NCBI GenBank assembly: GCA_041736465.1
Contig: JBGSTO010000462.1
Span: forward strand, 186,001 to 250,000
Origin: JAJUJL01 sp041736465
GTDB taxonomy: Bacteria > Chloroflexota > Anaerolineae > Anaerolineales > UBA4823
DNA: 64,000 nucleotides
Reading direction: 5' to 3'
Shown here: positions 17,323 to 25,393 of the stretch, in pieces
How positions within the stretch are numbered: the first letter of the stretch is position 1
Layout: every line of letters starts with the position of its first letter
Program-made: the position numbers and the translations under genes
The notes under the pieces: model-generated
What the model saw: only the letters and a program-made list of their open reading frames with translations
Databases searched by the model: none
What the model was told of the DNA's origin: nothing

Positions 17323-17985
17323 GTGGCGCAGGCGAAATCGGCTTTTTTCTCCCAACAACATGGCTTCAAGTTTGTAAACAGCTTTCCGTTTCCGTTTTCG
17401 ACGTCATTCAAGCTGCCATTGGTGGGGCAGATCGACCTGGGTGATATTATCTACGGGCTGTGTGGCGGCATGTGTTTTGGCGCATTGGATTACTTCTATG
17501 CAGATCGGCGCTTGCCGAACTATAAACGAGTCGACCAGCTCCCCTCGCGCTACCTGCTTTATTTGTGGAACAGGCAGCTAGACAGTTTCGGGCTGCTGAC
17601 CGTACCGACGGTGCTGGAATGGATGCTGCGGGACGACCTGGATGTTGCTCTGCGTACGGCGCGTTATGAGGTGCCAAAACTGCGCCGCTCGCTGGATCAG
17701 GCGAAGCCGGTCGTACTGGCGCTGATCCGGTCGAAATACGGCAGCAGCGCGACCCAGAATCACCAGGTGCTGGCAAGCGGTTATGATTTTGACGAGCGCA
17801 CTCGCCAGATGGTTATTTACCTGTACGACCCCAATCACCCTGGAATCACCCCAACCCTGTCGCTAAACCTGACCAAGCCCAGTCAGGGAATCGCGATTAA
17901 ACAATCCACCGGCGAGGGATTGCGCGGCTTTTTTATCATACGCTACAAACCCGAATCGCCGCCGTTGGAAGAAGTGTTTGACTGA
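17323..17985 (+). CDS. Papain-like cysteine peptidase-fold protein (220 aa)
   Basis: The GTG at 17323 is preferred: AGGAGG at 17312-17317 sits five bases before it, whereas an ATG at 17302 in the same frame precedes that site. The protein shows a papain-like order of residues: 'YGLCGGMCFGALDYF' (Cys47/Cys51) at the head of a helix, His147 in 'NHQVLASGY' starting a strand, and Asp169-Pro-Asn171 in 'YLYDPNHPG'. This is the Cys-His-Asp/Asn pattern of C39- or transglutaminase-like folds. Length is small. There is no signal peptide or membrane segment. It could cleave or crosslink another product of this operon, or be a pseudo-enzyme scaffold. Last gene before the terminator at 18006. Confidence 0.7.
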   Translation: MAQAKSAFFSQQHGFKFVNSFPFPFSTSFKLPLVGQIDLGDIIYGLCGGMCFGALDYFYADRRLPNYKRVDQLPSRYLLYLWNRQLDSFGLLTVPTVLEWMLRDDLDVALRTARYEVPKLRRSLDQAKPVVLALIRSKYGSSATQNHQVLASGYDFDERTRQMVIYLYDPNHPGITPTLSLNLTKPSQGIAIKQSTGEGLRGFFIIRYKPESPPLEEVFD

Positions 17986-18005
17986 TACCTGGCCTTGAGT
18001 CAGGC

Positions 18006-18056
18006 ACAGGGGTGTGGAATGCTGGAAAGTGCATACACCACACCCCTGTTTTATTT
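18006..18056 (+). terminator. Rho-independent terminator closing the LCAT-CHAT unit
   Basis: A perfect 12-base inverted repeat (18006-18017 with 18038-18049, arms acaggggtgtgg / ccacacccctgt) with a 20-base loop is followed by tttattt. Together with the terminator at 12972 it delimits the four-gene unit. Confidence 0.85.
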
Positions 18057-18114
18057 AATGGTGGTATCATTCCGGCGGATTCCTCGGCACACACCTTTCC
18101 CTGGAGAGAGCATC

Positions 18115-19095
18115 TTGACCGCAAGCTACGCTGACGCTGCTGGCGCAGAAGCACAGCAAAAAAAGGGATATATCATTTGTCTCACCGGCACGGTGATCTG
18201 GTCGTTTACTGCTATCTTTATTCGCTATATAGCCGATCATTACGCACTGCTGCCGCTGCCGCTGGCTTTCTGGCGAGACCTGTTTGTTTTTCTCACTCTG
18301 GGGGTTGTATTAAGCGTGTTTATCCCCCGGCTGACCCACATTCGGAGAGAACACTGGGGTTTCCTTACCGCTTATGGCCTGGTTTTATCGCTGTTCAATG
18401 CGGTGTGGACTTTATCTGTGGCGATGAACGGCGCGGCAGTGTCTACCGTATTGGCCTACAGTTCACCCGGCATTACTGCTGTGATCGGATGGCGAGTGCT
18501 GCACGAAAAGCTGGGTTGGTGGAAGATCGCCGCGATCCTTTTGAGCCTGATGGGTACTGTACTGGTTGCAGATGCCTGGCGAGCAGAATACTGGGCTTTG
18601 AAGCCGGTGGGCATTCTGGTTGGATTGTTCTCCGGTCTGGGGATGGCGGGATACAGCTTGATGGGCCGCGCAGCCTCCAGCCGCCAGATCAATCCCTGGT
18701 CGGCATTGTGGTTCAGTTTTGGTTCTGCCAGCCTGTTCCTTTTGGCATACAACCTGTTTTTATCGCCATTTTTGCCACAGTTTTTGAGTGTCCAGGTGGG
18801 TGGAGCGAGAGATTTATTTTCTCTGGGTGCATCTTTCCCGGGATGGGGCCTACTGGCGGCCCTGGCGATTCTCCCGACAATCGGAGGCTATGGATTGTAC
18901 ACGGTCAGCCTGGGCTACCTGCCCGCCAGTGTGGCAAACCTGATCGCCACGCTGGAGCCGGCGATGACGGCTCTTTGGGCGTTCCTGCTGTTGAATGAAC
19001 GGCTCACACCGGTACAGATTGGGGGCAGCGCGATGATACTTACCGGCCTGATGCTGCTGCGTTGGCAGAGGGAGCCTGTGGCAGCCGCGGTGTGA
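18115..19095 (+). CDS. EamA/DMT-family transporter (326 aa)
   Basis: Ten predicted membrane helices in two EamA repeats ('GYIICLTGTVIWSFTAIFIR' ... 'AVSTVLAYSSPGITAVIGW'; 'GWGLLAALAILPTIGGYGLY' ... 'ANLIATLEPAMTALWAFLL'). The 'LEPxxTALWAFLLLNE' ending is typical. The start is placed at TTG 18115, six bases after GGAGAG (18103-18108). Longer in-frame starts (17995, 18058) would run through or beside the preceding terminator and add non-family sequence. It probably exports or imports a small metabolite (amino acid, purine or drug); substrate unknown. Its 3' end overlaps the convergent helicase gene by 56 bases. Confidence 0.85.
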   Translation: MTASYADAAGAEAQQKKGYIICLTGTVIWSFTAIFIRYIADHYALLPLPLAFWRDLFVFLTLGVVLSVFIPRLTHIRREHWGFLTAYGLVLSLFNAVWTLSVAMNGAAVSTVLAYSSPGITAVIGWRVLHEKLGWWKIAAILLSLMGTVLVADAWRAEYWALKPVGILVGLFSGLGMAGYSLMGRAASSRQINPWSALWFSFGSASLFLLAYNLFLSPFLPQFLSVQVGGARDLFSLGASFPGWGLLAALAILPTIGGYGLYTVSLGYLPASVANLIATLEPAMTALWAFLLLNERLTPVQIGGSAMILTGLMLLRWQREPVAAAV

Positions 19096-21634
19096 GCATG
19101 CGCAGTATAGCTAAAGTCTCCTGGCGCCCACCCAGGCCGTTTTCTCCGCCCGGGCCAACACAAGAAGGGCAGCCGTCGCTGCAGGAGCAGCCTGCAACCA
19201 GATCGAGGGCGCCGGCGGTAAGATCATCGTGAATTACGTATAGGCGCTGGCTGAAACCAATTCCCGCCGGGATCTGGTCGTACACCAGCACGGCGGGTTT
19301 GCCTTCCGCAAGGGGGGACAAGGGATCTGAGTGGACACCCAGATCGCCTGGATCACACATCAGGTAGAGCGGCGCCAGATGACCCAGTACGTAACTCAAC
19401 CCTGCCAGACCGCTGCGCACCCGCACGGCTGTCTCTGCGCGGTGGTGGCATTCCGGGCACAGGGTAATCAAATTGTCCAGCCGGTTTGCCAGCAGGTAAG
19501 GCGGTGGACCTCCGGGTTGGGCAAATGACCGCATCGGGATTTTGTGATGAACATCGTGGGCGCGACCGCTCTCCAGCCTGCCGCAAATCTGGCAGCGGTA
19601 GCCATCCCGGGAACGCACGGCTTGGGAGAGGCGCGGCCAATCCGGTCCGTAGTCATTCGGATCATTGCGCCATAATCCGGACTGGCGCAGCGCTTCAACC
19701 GCCTGGTCGGACAGGCTGATCCAATAGCCGGTGGTAAGCAGCTCGCTGGGAGGCAGGTCCAGACTCTCAAATCCCAGCATCTCGTGGGTGTACCAGCGCA
19801 GCTTACGGAAGCCAATGATCTGGTGAGTGACCTGGATCTCGCCGTGACATTTATTTCCCCCAGGCACTTCCTGCGCAGCAGCTTGTTCGAGGAGTGTGAC
19901 GGTCACCTCACCACGCGGCTCGGTGTAATAGTCGTTCTGCTCTGCGATCAGGCGGGCGGTCTTAGTTTCCAGATCCAGGTTGGTCACCATAAAGCTTTGG
20001 GCTTCGTGCAGATACACCGCGCCGTTGTGCACCAGCCAGGCAGCGCGATTGGCTTCCACCTGACCGATTGCGGACAATCCGCCGTACTCATCTTCTACCT
20101 GCAGCACGACTGTATCTGCCGAAGCGCTGCGCAGGGAAACAGCCTGGGCGGGGTAACTATCTGCCATCCAGTAGAAGCGCTCACCGGAAAGGTGCAGTAC
20201 GCCTTCTTGGAGCATGAAGTCAAGGTATTCGGCTAACTGCTCCGCTGGAAGGCTGCCGAACTTCTCTCCCCTGGTGAACGGCAGCTCGAAGGCGGCACAG
20301 CGCAGGTGTTCCAGCAGGATGAGGGGGTTGTCAGGATTGATCAGGGCTTGTTCCGGAGAGCGTCCGAAGAAGTAGTCGGGATGGCGGCACAGGTACTGGT
20401 CCAGGGGATCGGCAGTGGCAACCAGAATGGCGGCAGCCGCTTCCTGACCTCGACCTGCGCGCCCAGCCTGCTGCCAGGCAGCGGCAATGCTGCCGGGGTA
20501 GCCGATCAAGATAGCCGCGCCCATTCCGCCGATATCCATACCAAGCTCGAGCGCATTGGTGGCAACGACTGCCCGCACCTGCCCGCTGCGTAAACCGCTC
20601 TCGATCTCCCTGCGCAGGTTGGGCAGGTACCCGCCGCGGTAGCCGCGCACAGTATCGCTGACAGCGTCCCCGTAAGGACCTGACTGCTGGCGCAGATAGG
20701 TGAGCACCAGCTCTACAGTGCGCCGGGTGCGCCCAAACAATATGGTTTGTACGTCAGAAGCCAACAGGTCATCTGCTAGACGCACACTTTCCAAGAGGGC
20801 GCTGCGGCGGATGCCCAGGCTTTCATCCACTACCGGAGGGTTGTAGAATAGAAAGTGGCGCGGCCCCCTGCCCGAACCATCCTGGTCGATCACCTGTACG
20901 TTTTCCGAGGTGATGCGCTCGGCATGTTGGCGAGGGTTGGCGATCGTGGCTGAGGTCAGGATGAATTGAGGCGCAGCCCCATAGAAGCGGGTAACACGCT
21001 GCAGCCGGCGCAGGACATCGGCGACATGCGATCCGAAAACGCCGCGATAGATATGCAGCTCGTCCAGCACGATGTAGCGCAGGTTTTGAAAGAACTCAGC
21101 CCAGATGGCGTGGTGAGGGAGAATGCCGGTATGCAGCATATCCGGATTGGACAGCAGGATGCGGGCTGCTTTGCGGATGGCAGACCGGCGGTTGGCGGGT
21201 GTATCGCCGTCATATACTGCCGCCGGCAGCCCCCCGGCTTGCAGCCCGTAGGGCAGCCCCGACCACAGCCTGTGCAAACTGTCGAGCTGATCCTGGGCCA
21301 GCGCCTTGGTGGGAAATAAATACAAAGCGCGGCATTCGGGATCCCGGAGCATATCATCCAGTACGGGCAGCTGGTAGCACAGGCTTTTCCCACTGGCTGT
21401 ACCGGTCACGATGACCACATTCTGCCCGAGGCGAGCTTGCTCCCAGGATTGGTATTGGTGGGCGTACAGCGCATGGATGTTTCTGGCGAGCAAAGCGGTA
21501 TGCAGACCCGGGTGCAGATCCTCCGGCAGGGGGAAGTATGCGGGTTGGCGCGCGGGCAAGGACTGCCAGGAGATGATCTGGTCACCGACCTGCGGATCAG
21601 CGCGCCAGTGGGAGAGCACACGCGAGATGGACAC
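19040..21634 (-). CDS. MrfA/YprA-like DEAD/DEAH helicase with HNH insertion (864 aa)
   Basis: Superfamily 2 helicase: Walker A 'VTGTASGKSLCYQLP' (about 76-90), 'LFPTKALAQDQ', 'DELHIYRG' as motif II, 'LTSATIANP' as motif III, 'VVATNALELGMDIGG' and 'QQAGRAGRG' as motifs V/VI. The C-terminal MZB/DUF1998-type zinc module carries 'CSCSDGCPSC' (about 816-825). This matches the MrfA/YprA family (3'-5' helicase linked to mitomycin/DNA-crosslink repair in Bacillus). Between helicase core and zinc module an HNH nuclease-type domain is present at about 676-735: 'RDGYRCQICGR', 'HDVHHKIPM', 'LITLCPECHH'. Its Cys and His residues look intact, so it may bind zinc or nick DNA. Its 3' end overlaps the convergent EamA gene. 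Confidence 0.9.
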   Translation of the reverse strand: MSISRVLSHWRADPQVGDQIISWQSLPARQPAYFPLPEDLHPGLHTALLARNIHALYAHQYQSWEQARLGQNVVIVTGTASGKSLCYQLPVLDDMLRDPECRALYLFPTKALAQDQLDSLHRLWSGLPYGLQAGGLPAAVYDGDTPANRRSAIRKAARILLSNPDMLHTGILPHHAIWAEFFQNLRYIVLDELHIYRGVFGSHVADVLRRLQRVTRFYGAAPQFILTSATIANPRQHAERITSENVQVIDQDGSGRGPRHFLFYNPPVVDESLGIRRSALLESVRLADDLLASDVQTILFGRTRRTVELVLTYLRQQSGPYGDAVSDTVRGYRGGYLPNLRREIESGLRSGQVRAVVATNALELGMDIGGMGAAILIGYPGSIAAAWQQAGRAGRGQEAAAAILVATADPLDQYLCRHPDYFFGRSPEQALINPDNPLILLEHLRCAAFELPFTRGEKFGSLPAEQLAEYLDFMLQEGVLHLSGERFYWMADSYPAQAVSLRSASADTVVLQVEDEYGGLSAIGQVEANRAAWLVHNGAVYLHEAQSFMVTNLDLETKTARLIAEQNDYYTEPRGEVTVTLLEQAAAQEVPGGNKCHGEIQVTHQIIGFRKLRWYTHEMLGFESLDLPPSELLTTGYWISLSDQAVEALRQSGLWRNDPNDYGPDWPRLSQAVRSRDGYRCQICGRLESGRAHDVHHKIPMRSFAQPGGPPPYLLANRLDNLITLCPECHHRAETAVRVRSGLAGLSYVLGHLAPLYLMCDPGDLGVHSDPLSPLAEGKPAVLVYDQIPAGIGFSQRLYVIHDDLTAGALDLVAGCSCSDGCPSCVGPGGENGLGGRQETLAILRMLTPRLPQAPSANAAASGR

Positions 21635-21690
21635 TTAGCCCTGTGGATTAAACAAGCTCATGGATCGATCGAGCCGCGGCTGGCGGTCGA

Positions 21691-22131
21691 TCAGGCGCTG
21701 ATTGCCTGGGCTGCCAGGCGTTTCATATGCGCAAGGATGGCGCTCAAGCCGTTCAAGCGCTGCATGGTCAGCACCTGTTCAAGGCCCATACGGCTGAAGA
21801 AGTCATTTGGAACAGCGAGCACTTCCTGCGGTGTGCAGCCGCCCAAGCCTTCGCCCATGATGACGGCAAAACCGCGCACCGTGGGGGATTCGCGCGGCAC
21901 GTCGAAGTAAAAATGCATCTTGCCATCCTGAATCTGCGCCTGGACAAAGACGGGTGTCATACACTCTTCTACCGCTTCCATTTCAGAGCGATCCGACTGC
22001 AGCTCTGGCGGGATCTCGGGCATGTTATCGGAATACTGGATGAGCAGCTCGATCTTTTCCCGACCTTCACTATACTCGAAGTCCTCGACGATCGCCTGCA
22101 ATTTGGGCGGTAATACTGCGTCGTTACCCAT
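21691..22131 (-). CDS. SufE-like Fe-S sulfur acceptor (146 aa)
   Basis: Length and pattern fit the SufE family, which accepts persulfide sulfur from a SufS-type cysteine desulfurase for Fe-S cluster assembly. The acceptor Cys is Cys57 in 'MEAVEECMTPVFVQAQ', where classical SufE has V-x-G-C-x-S-x-V-W, so the loop is divergent. 'RESPTVRGFAVIMGEGLGG' and the C-terminal 'PNDFFSRMGLEQVLTMQRLN' match the family's second half well. No SufS or sufBCD lies in the window, so the partner is elsewhere. It follows the helicase gene by 56 bases on the same strand; no clear functional link. Confidence 0.8.
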   Translation of the reverse strand: MGNDAVLPPKLQAIVEDFEYSEGREKIELLIQYSDNMPEIPPELQSDRSEMEAVEECMTPVFVQAQIQDGKMHFYFDVPRESPTVRGFAVIMGEGLGGCTPQEVLAVPNDFFSRMGLEQVLTMQRLNGLSAILAHMKRLAAQAISA

Positions 22132-22165
22132 ACCTGATCTCCATCATCAATAAATCTCTGTGAAA

Positions 22166-23716
22166 CTAGGGTGATAAACGGTACAGTTCCTCGTACAGCG
22201 GACGTAACTGCTGGTACATGCGTAAGTATACCCGTTTGTAGAGTCGATCGTACAGTTCGTGGACCTGGGGATCGGGCACGTAGGTGTCGCCCGGATGCGT
22301 CATACTGGCAACCGCGCTGGCGATATCAGGATGCAGTCCCAGGCCTACCGCTGCGTCAATAGCTGCGCCCAGCCCCGAGGCCTCGTAGATATGTGGACGG
22401 CTGGTGGGCAGTCCAAAGATATCGGCGGTAAGCTGCATGGCAGCATTGCTCTGGCTGCCTCCGCCAGCCACTCGCAGCTCCGTTATCGGGACATGCGAGC
22501 GCTGGACGGTGCGTTCAGCGCCTTCGCGCAGCGCATAAGCCAGACCTTCCAGGATCGCCCGGTAGATGTGAGCACGGGTGTGCGTGTCGCCAAAGCCGAT
22601 GATCGCACCGCGTGCCTCGGGACCGGGAAGCTTTAACCCAGGTGACCAGTAGGGCTGCAGCATCAATCCCTGCGAACCTGGTGGGATTTGCTGCACCAGC
22701 TCGTCGAAGATTACTTCAGGCTCTACGCCGCGTGCGTCCGCAAGGCCCTGCTCGTGATGGCCGAATTCCTGCTTGAACCAGCTTACCATCCAATAGCCGC
22801 GGTAGATCTGAAATTCCAATGTGTAAGCGCCGGGGACTGCAGAAGGGTAGGGTGGAATCAGAGGAATGGCTTCGATGTACTTCTGGTGGGTGGTGTTGAT
22901 CGTGGCAGCCGTGCCGTAGCTCAAGCAGCCAATGTGAGACTGCAGGGCGCCGGAGCCGATGACCTCGCAGGCTTTATCGGCAGCCGCGGCAATCAGCGGC
23001 AGCCCAGCAGGGATACCGGTATCCTGGGCGGCTGCCGGAGTGATTTCGCCCAGCAGTTGGGTGGGAGGCACCAGGTCAACCAGCATGTCGCGGCGGATGG
23101 GCACCGCCTGCCATTTCCAATCCCAGCGTGCTGCCCAGTTCAGCTTTTTGTAATCAAACGGCAGGTATCCCACCTGGCAGCCTACCGAGTCCACGAAGCG
23201 ACCGGTCATACGATAGGTCAGATAACCAGACAGAAACATGTATTTATGGGTGTTCTTCCAGATCTCGGGTTGGTTTTTCCGCAGCCAGTTTGCCTCCGCC
23301 TCGGCCTGCAAATAAGCGACCGTACGGGTCATTCCCGACAACCGGAAAGCCAGTCCCCAGAGACCTGAGACGGGTTTCAGCCCTTCGGTGCGGCGCTGGT
23401 CCAGCCAGACGATCGCCGGGCGCAGGGGCTGCCCGCTGCGATCCAGATTGATCATGGTGGAGCGCTGAGTGGTCAGCGCCACACCGGCGATACGCTGCCT
23501 GTCCACTCCTTCCATTGCCCACAACTTTTGGCAGGCCCTGGCGAGCGCCTGCCAAAACACCTCGGGATGCTGTTCTGCCAGACCAGGTGCGCTGGAAAAA
23601 TAAGGCTCGATCGGCACCCGCGCTTTGGCCAAAAGGCTGCCCTGCAGGTCAAATAATAAGGCGCGCACACTTTGTGTTCCGTTATCCAGCGCCAAGATTA
23701 GATTTTTCTCGCTCAT
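22166..23716 (-). CDS. FGGY-family carbohydrate kinase (516 aa)
   Basis: ATG at 23716 follows GAGGAG and is preferred over a longer frame that would run into the glpD-like gene. The phosphate-binding start 'LILALDNGTQSVRALLFDLQ' is the FGGY signature, followed by 'GVALTTQRSTMINLDRSGQP' and 'AIVWLDQRR'; the C-terminal lobe has 'LRVAGGGSQSNAAMQLTADI' and 'EASGLGAAIDAAVGLG'. Both ATPase lobes seem complete. It is not the orthologue of the true glycerol kinase found at 40930; its substrate may be another polyol or a dihydroxyacetone-like compound. E. coli has a similar pairing of an FGGY kinase (YgcE) with an AGPS-like flavoprotein (YgcU), supporting a shared pathway with the two upstream genes. 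Confidence 0.85.
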   Translation of the reverse strand: MSEKNLILALDNGTQSVRALLFDLQGSLLAKARVPIEPYFSSAPGLAEQHPEVFWQALARACQKLWAMEGVDRQRIAGVALTTQRSTMINLDRSGQPLRPAIVWLDQRRTEGLKPVSGLWGLAFRLSGMTRTVAYLQAEAEANWLRKNQPEIWKNTHKYMFLSGYLTYRMTGRFVDSVGCQVGYLPFDYKKLNWAARWDWKWQAVPIRRDMLVDLVPPTQLLGEITPAAAQDTGIPAGLPLIAAAADKACEVIGSGALQSHIGCLSYGTAATINTTHQKYIEAIPLIPPYPSAVPGAYTLEFQIYRGYWMVSWFKQEFGHHEQGLADARGVEPEVIFDELVQQIPPGSQGLMLQPYWSPGLKLPGPEARGAIIGFGDTHTRAHIYRAILEGLAYALREGAERTVQRSHVPITELRVAGGGSQSNAAMQLTADIFGLPTSRPHIYEASGLGAAIDAAVGLGLHPDIASAVASMTHPGDTYVPDPQVHELYDRLYKRVYLRMYQQLRPLYEELYRLSP

Positions 23717-23769
23717 GGGCTCCTCGCGGGTAAGCCAGCAGTGGATGGGTGACCAGGGTTGTAGATCGG

Positions 23770-25356
23770 TTACTGCCTGGGAATATGATAACACTGCCGC
23801 CAAAGTTGTGTATAGGCGTGCACTTCCTGCTGCCAGCGCTCATCGCCCCAGCCAAGTTCTGGCGCTACCACCTGCCGGATCTGCGCAAGCATATCCAGCC
23901 CACCTTTGGGCAGCAGCAAGCCCAGCCTCAGCCGCCGCAGGAGCAGGTCATCCAGATGCTGTACGGCTTCGGCGCGCGCCGCCCAGCGAAGCTCTGCCCA
24001 GTGATAAGCAGTGCCCGGGACGGTTTGCATCTCACCGGGTTGAGCACAGGCTAGCATACTGGCAGTATTCGCTCCCAGCCGCCCGGATAGGCGATTGCGT
24101 GTCCTGCGGTGAATGTTTGCCTGGAAGCCTTCTTCTCCCGGCGCCTGGTCTAATATTTTCGACCCGGGCCGGTATTGTGGACATCCGGGTATGCTACGGC
24201 ATGCGGTTTTCAAAGCGGAGACTGCCATGCAGCGGAAGGTGGTTAGTTTTCCTCCGGTGACGGTGAGCATGCCGTTTTCGCTCCACAGTACGTGCTCACG
24301 CGATTCGCGCGATGGATCTGCTTTTCCAGTATTGACTACCGGGCGAATGCCTGAGAAGGTCGCCAGAATATCCTGCTCACAGATTTCCTGCTCCTTGAAA
24401 GCGAACTGCACCGCCCTCAGCAGGTAAGCCATCTCTTTTTGTGAAATTACCGGATTTAGCAGCTCTTGCTGGTCGTGATCAACATCGGTAGTGCCGACCA
24501 GGATGGCGCCTTCCCAGGGAAATACAAACACAGGACGCTGGTCCTGGGGATGCCAAAGGCTGACGGCGCGTGTCAGCGGCAGACGGGAGAATGGCAGGAT
24601 CAGATGGCTGCCGCGCAGACGCCGCAGGCGAGAAATAGCGCCGATCTGTACGCGCAGCTCATCGGCCCAGGCGCCGGTAGCATTGATCACCACGGAGGCC
24701 TGAACCTCCTGAATTTGGCCGCTGATCGCATCCTCCAGTACGACTCCACATACCCGGGATGAGGCATGGCTGCGCAGCAGCCCAGAGGCGCGAGCATAAT
24801 TGAGCGCCGTCCCGCCGGACGATACCCCCTCCTGGATAACCCTCAGGACCAGGCGGGCGTCGTCGGTTTGAGCATCGAAAAAGCGGTACCCGCCGTGCAG
24901 ACCGGCTTCACTCAATTGGGGGCAAAGCTCACGGATATCGAAAGTGTCGTAAAAGCGGTGGCTCCAGTTCATCGCAAGCAGATCATAGACTGCCAGCCCT
25001 GCACCCAGCATCCAGGCAGGCAGCCGGTCGCTCTGGTAGGCGGGCATCAAGAAGCAGAGCGGGGTGACCAGGCCGCGACCTTGCTTGAGAAGCCGCTCGC
25101 GCTCGCGCACCGACTCGCAGGTCAATCCGATTTGGAAATTTTTCAAGTAGCGGAAACCGCCGTGCACCAGTTTGGATGAACGGCTGGAAGTTCCGGCAGC
25201 AAAATCTGCCTGCTCCACCAGGAGCGCGTGCAGGCCGGCGCGGCTGGCCTCGCGCAGAATTCCCGCACCGGTGATGCCGCCTCCGATGATGATGATATCC
25301 CAGGATTGGTTCAGGTTGTTCCAGACGTCCTGGCGCCAGGCTTGATTCCACAGCAT
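23770..25356 (-). CDS. glpD: FAD-dependent glycerol-3-phosphate dehydrogenase/oxidase (528 aa)
   Basis: N-terminal FAD motif 'DIIIIGGGITGAGILREASR' and the GlpD signature 'GTSSRSSKLVHGGFRYLK' with the catalytic-site neighbourhood. 'LTVTGGKLTTFRCMAVSAL' follows, and a C-terminal helical domain completes the DAO_C region. It oxidises sn-glycerol-3-phosphate to dihydroxyacetone phosphate at the membrane, passing electrons to quinone or oxygen. No BFD-type [2Fe-2S] module is present, so this is the aerobic GlpD type, in contrast to the GlpAB fusion at 37916. It lies between the AGPS-like gene and the FGGY kinase on one strand, with gaps of 37 and 53 bases, consistent with one transcript. Confidence 0.9.
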   Translation of the reverse strand: MLWNQAWRQDVWNNLNQSWDIIIIGGGITGAGILREASRAGLHALLVEQADFAAGTSSRSSKLVHGGFRYLKNFQIGLTCESVRERERLLKQGRGLVTPLCFLMPAYQSDRLPAWMLGAGLAVYDLLAMNWSHRFYDTFDIRELCPQLSEAGLHGGYRFFDAQTDDARLVLRVIQEGVSSGGTALNYARASGLLRSHASSRVCGVVLEDAISGQIQEVQASVVINATGAWADELRVQIGAISRLRRLRGSHLILPFSRLPLTRAVSLWHPQDQRPVFVFPWEGAILVGTTDVDHDQQELLNPVISQKEMAYLLRAVQFAFKEQEICEQDILATFSGIRPVVNTGKADPSRESREHVLWSENGMLTVTGGKLTTFRCMAVSALKTACRSIPGCPQYRPGSKILDQAPGEEGFQANIHRRTRNRLSGRLGANTASMLACAQPGEMQTVPGTAYHWAELRWAARAEAVQHLDDLLLRRLRLGLLLPKGGLDMLAQIRQVVAPELGWGDERWQQEVHAYTQLWRQCYHIPRQ

Positions 25357-25393
25357 TTATAAACTCGCTTTCCAACCCGCATAATGGGCGAAA

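Noticed and set aside
16045..17361. 438-codon open frame on the minus strand, antisense to the helical protein gene
   Set aside because: Composition is His/Gln/Arg-rich with no recognisable domain, no ribosome site was seen, and the plus-strand gene has a good ribosome site and operon context.
17995..18114. Upstream extension of the EamA transporter
   Set aside because: It would translate through the terminator stem at 18006-18049 and lacks a ribosome site; TTG 18115 has GGAGAG in front.
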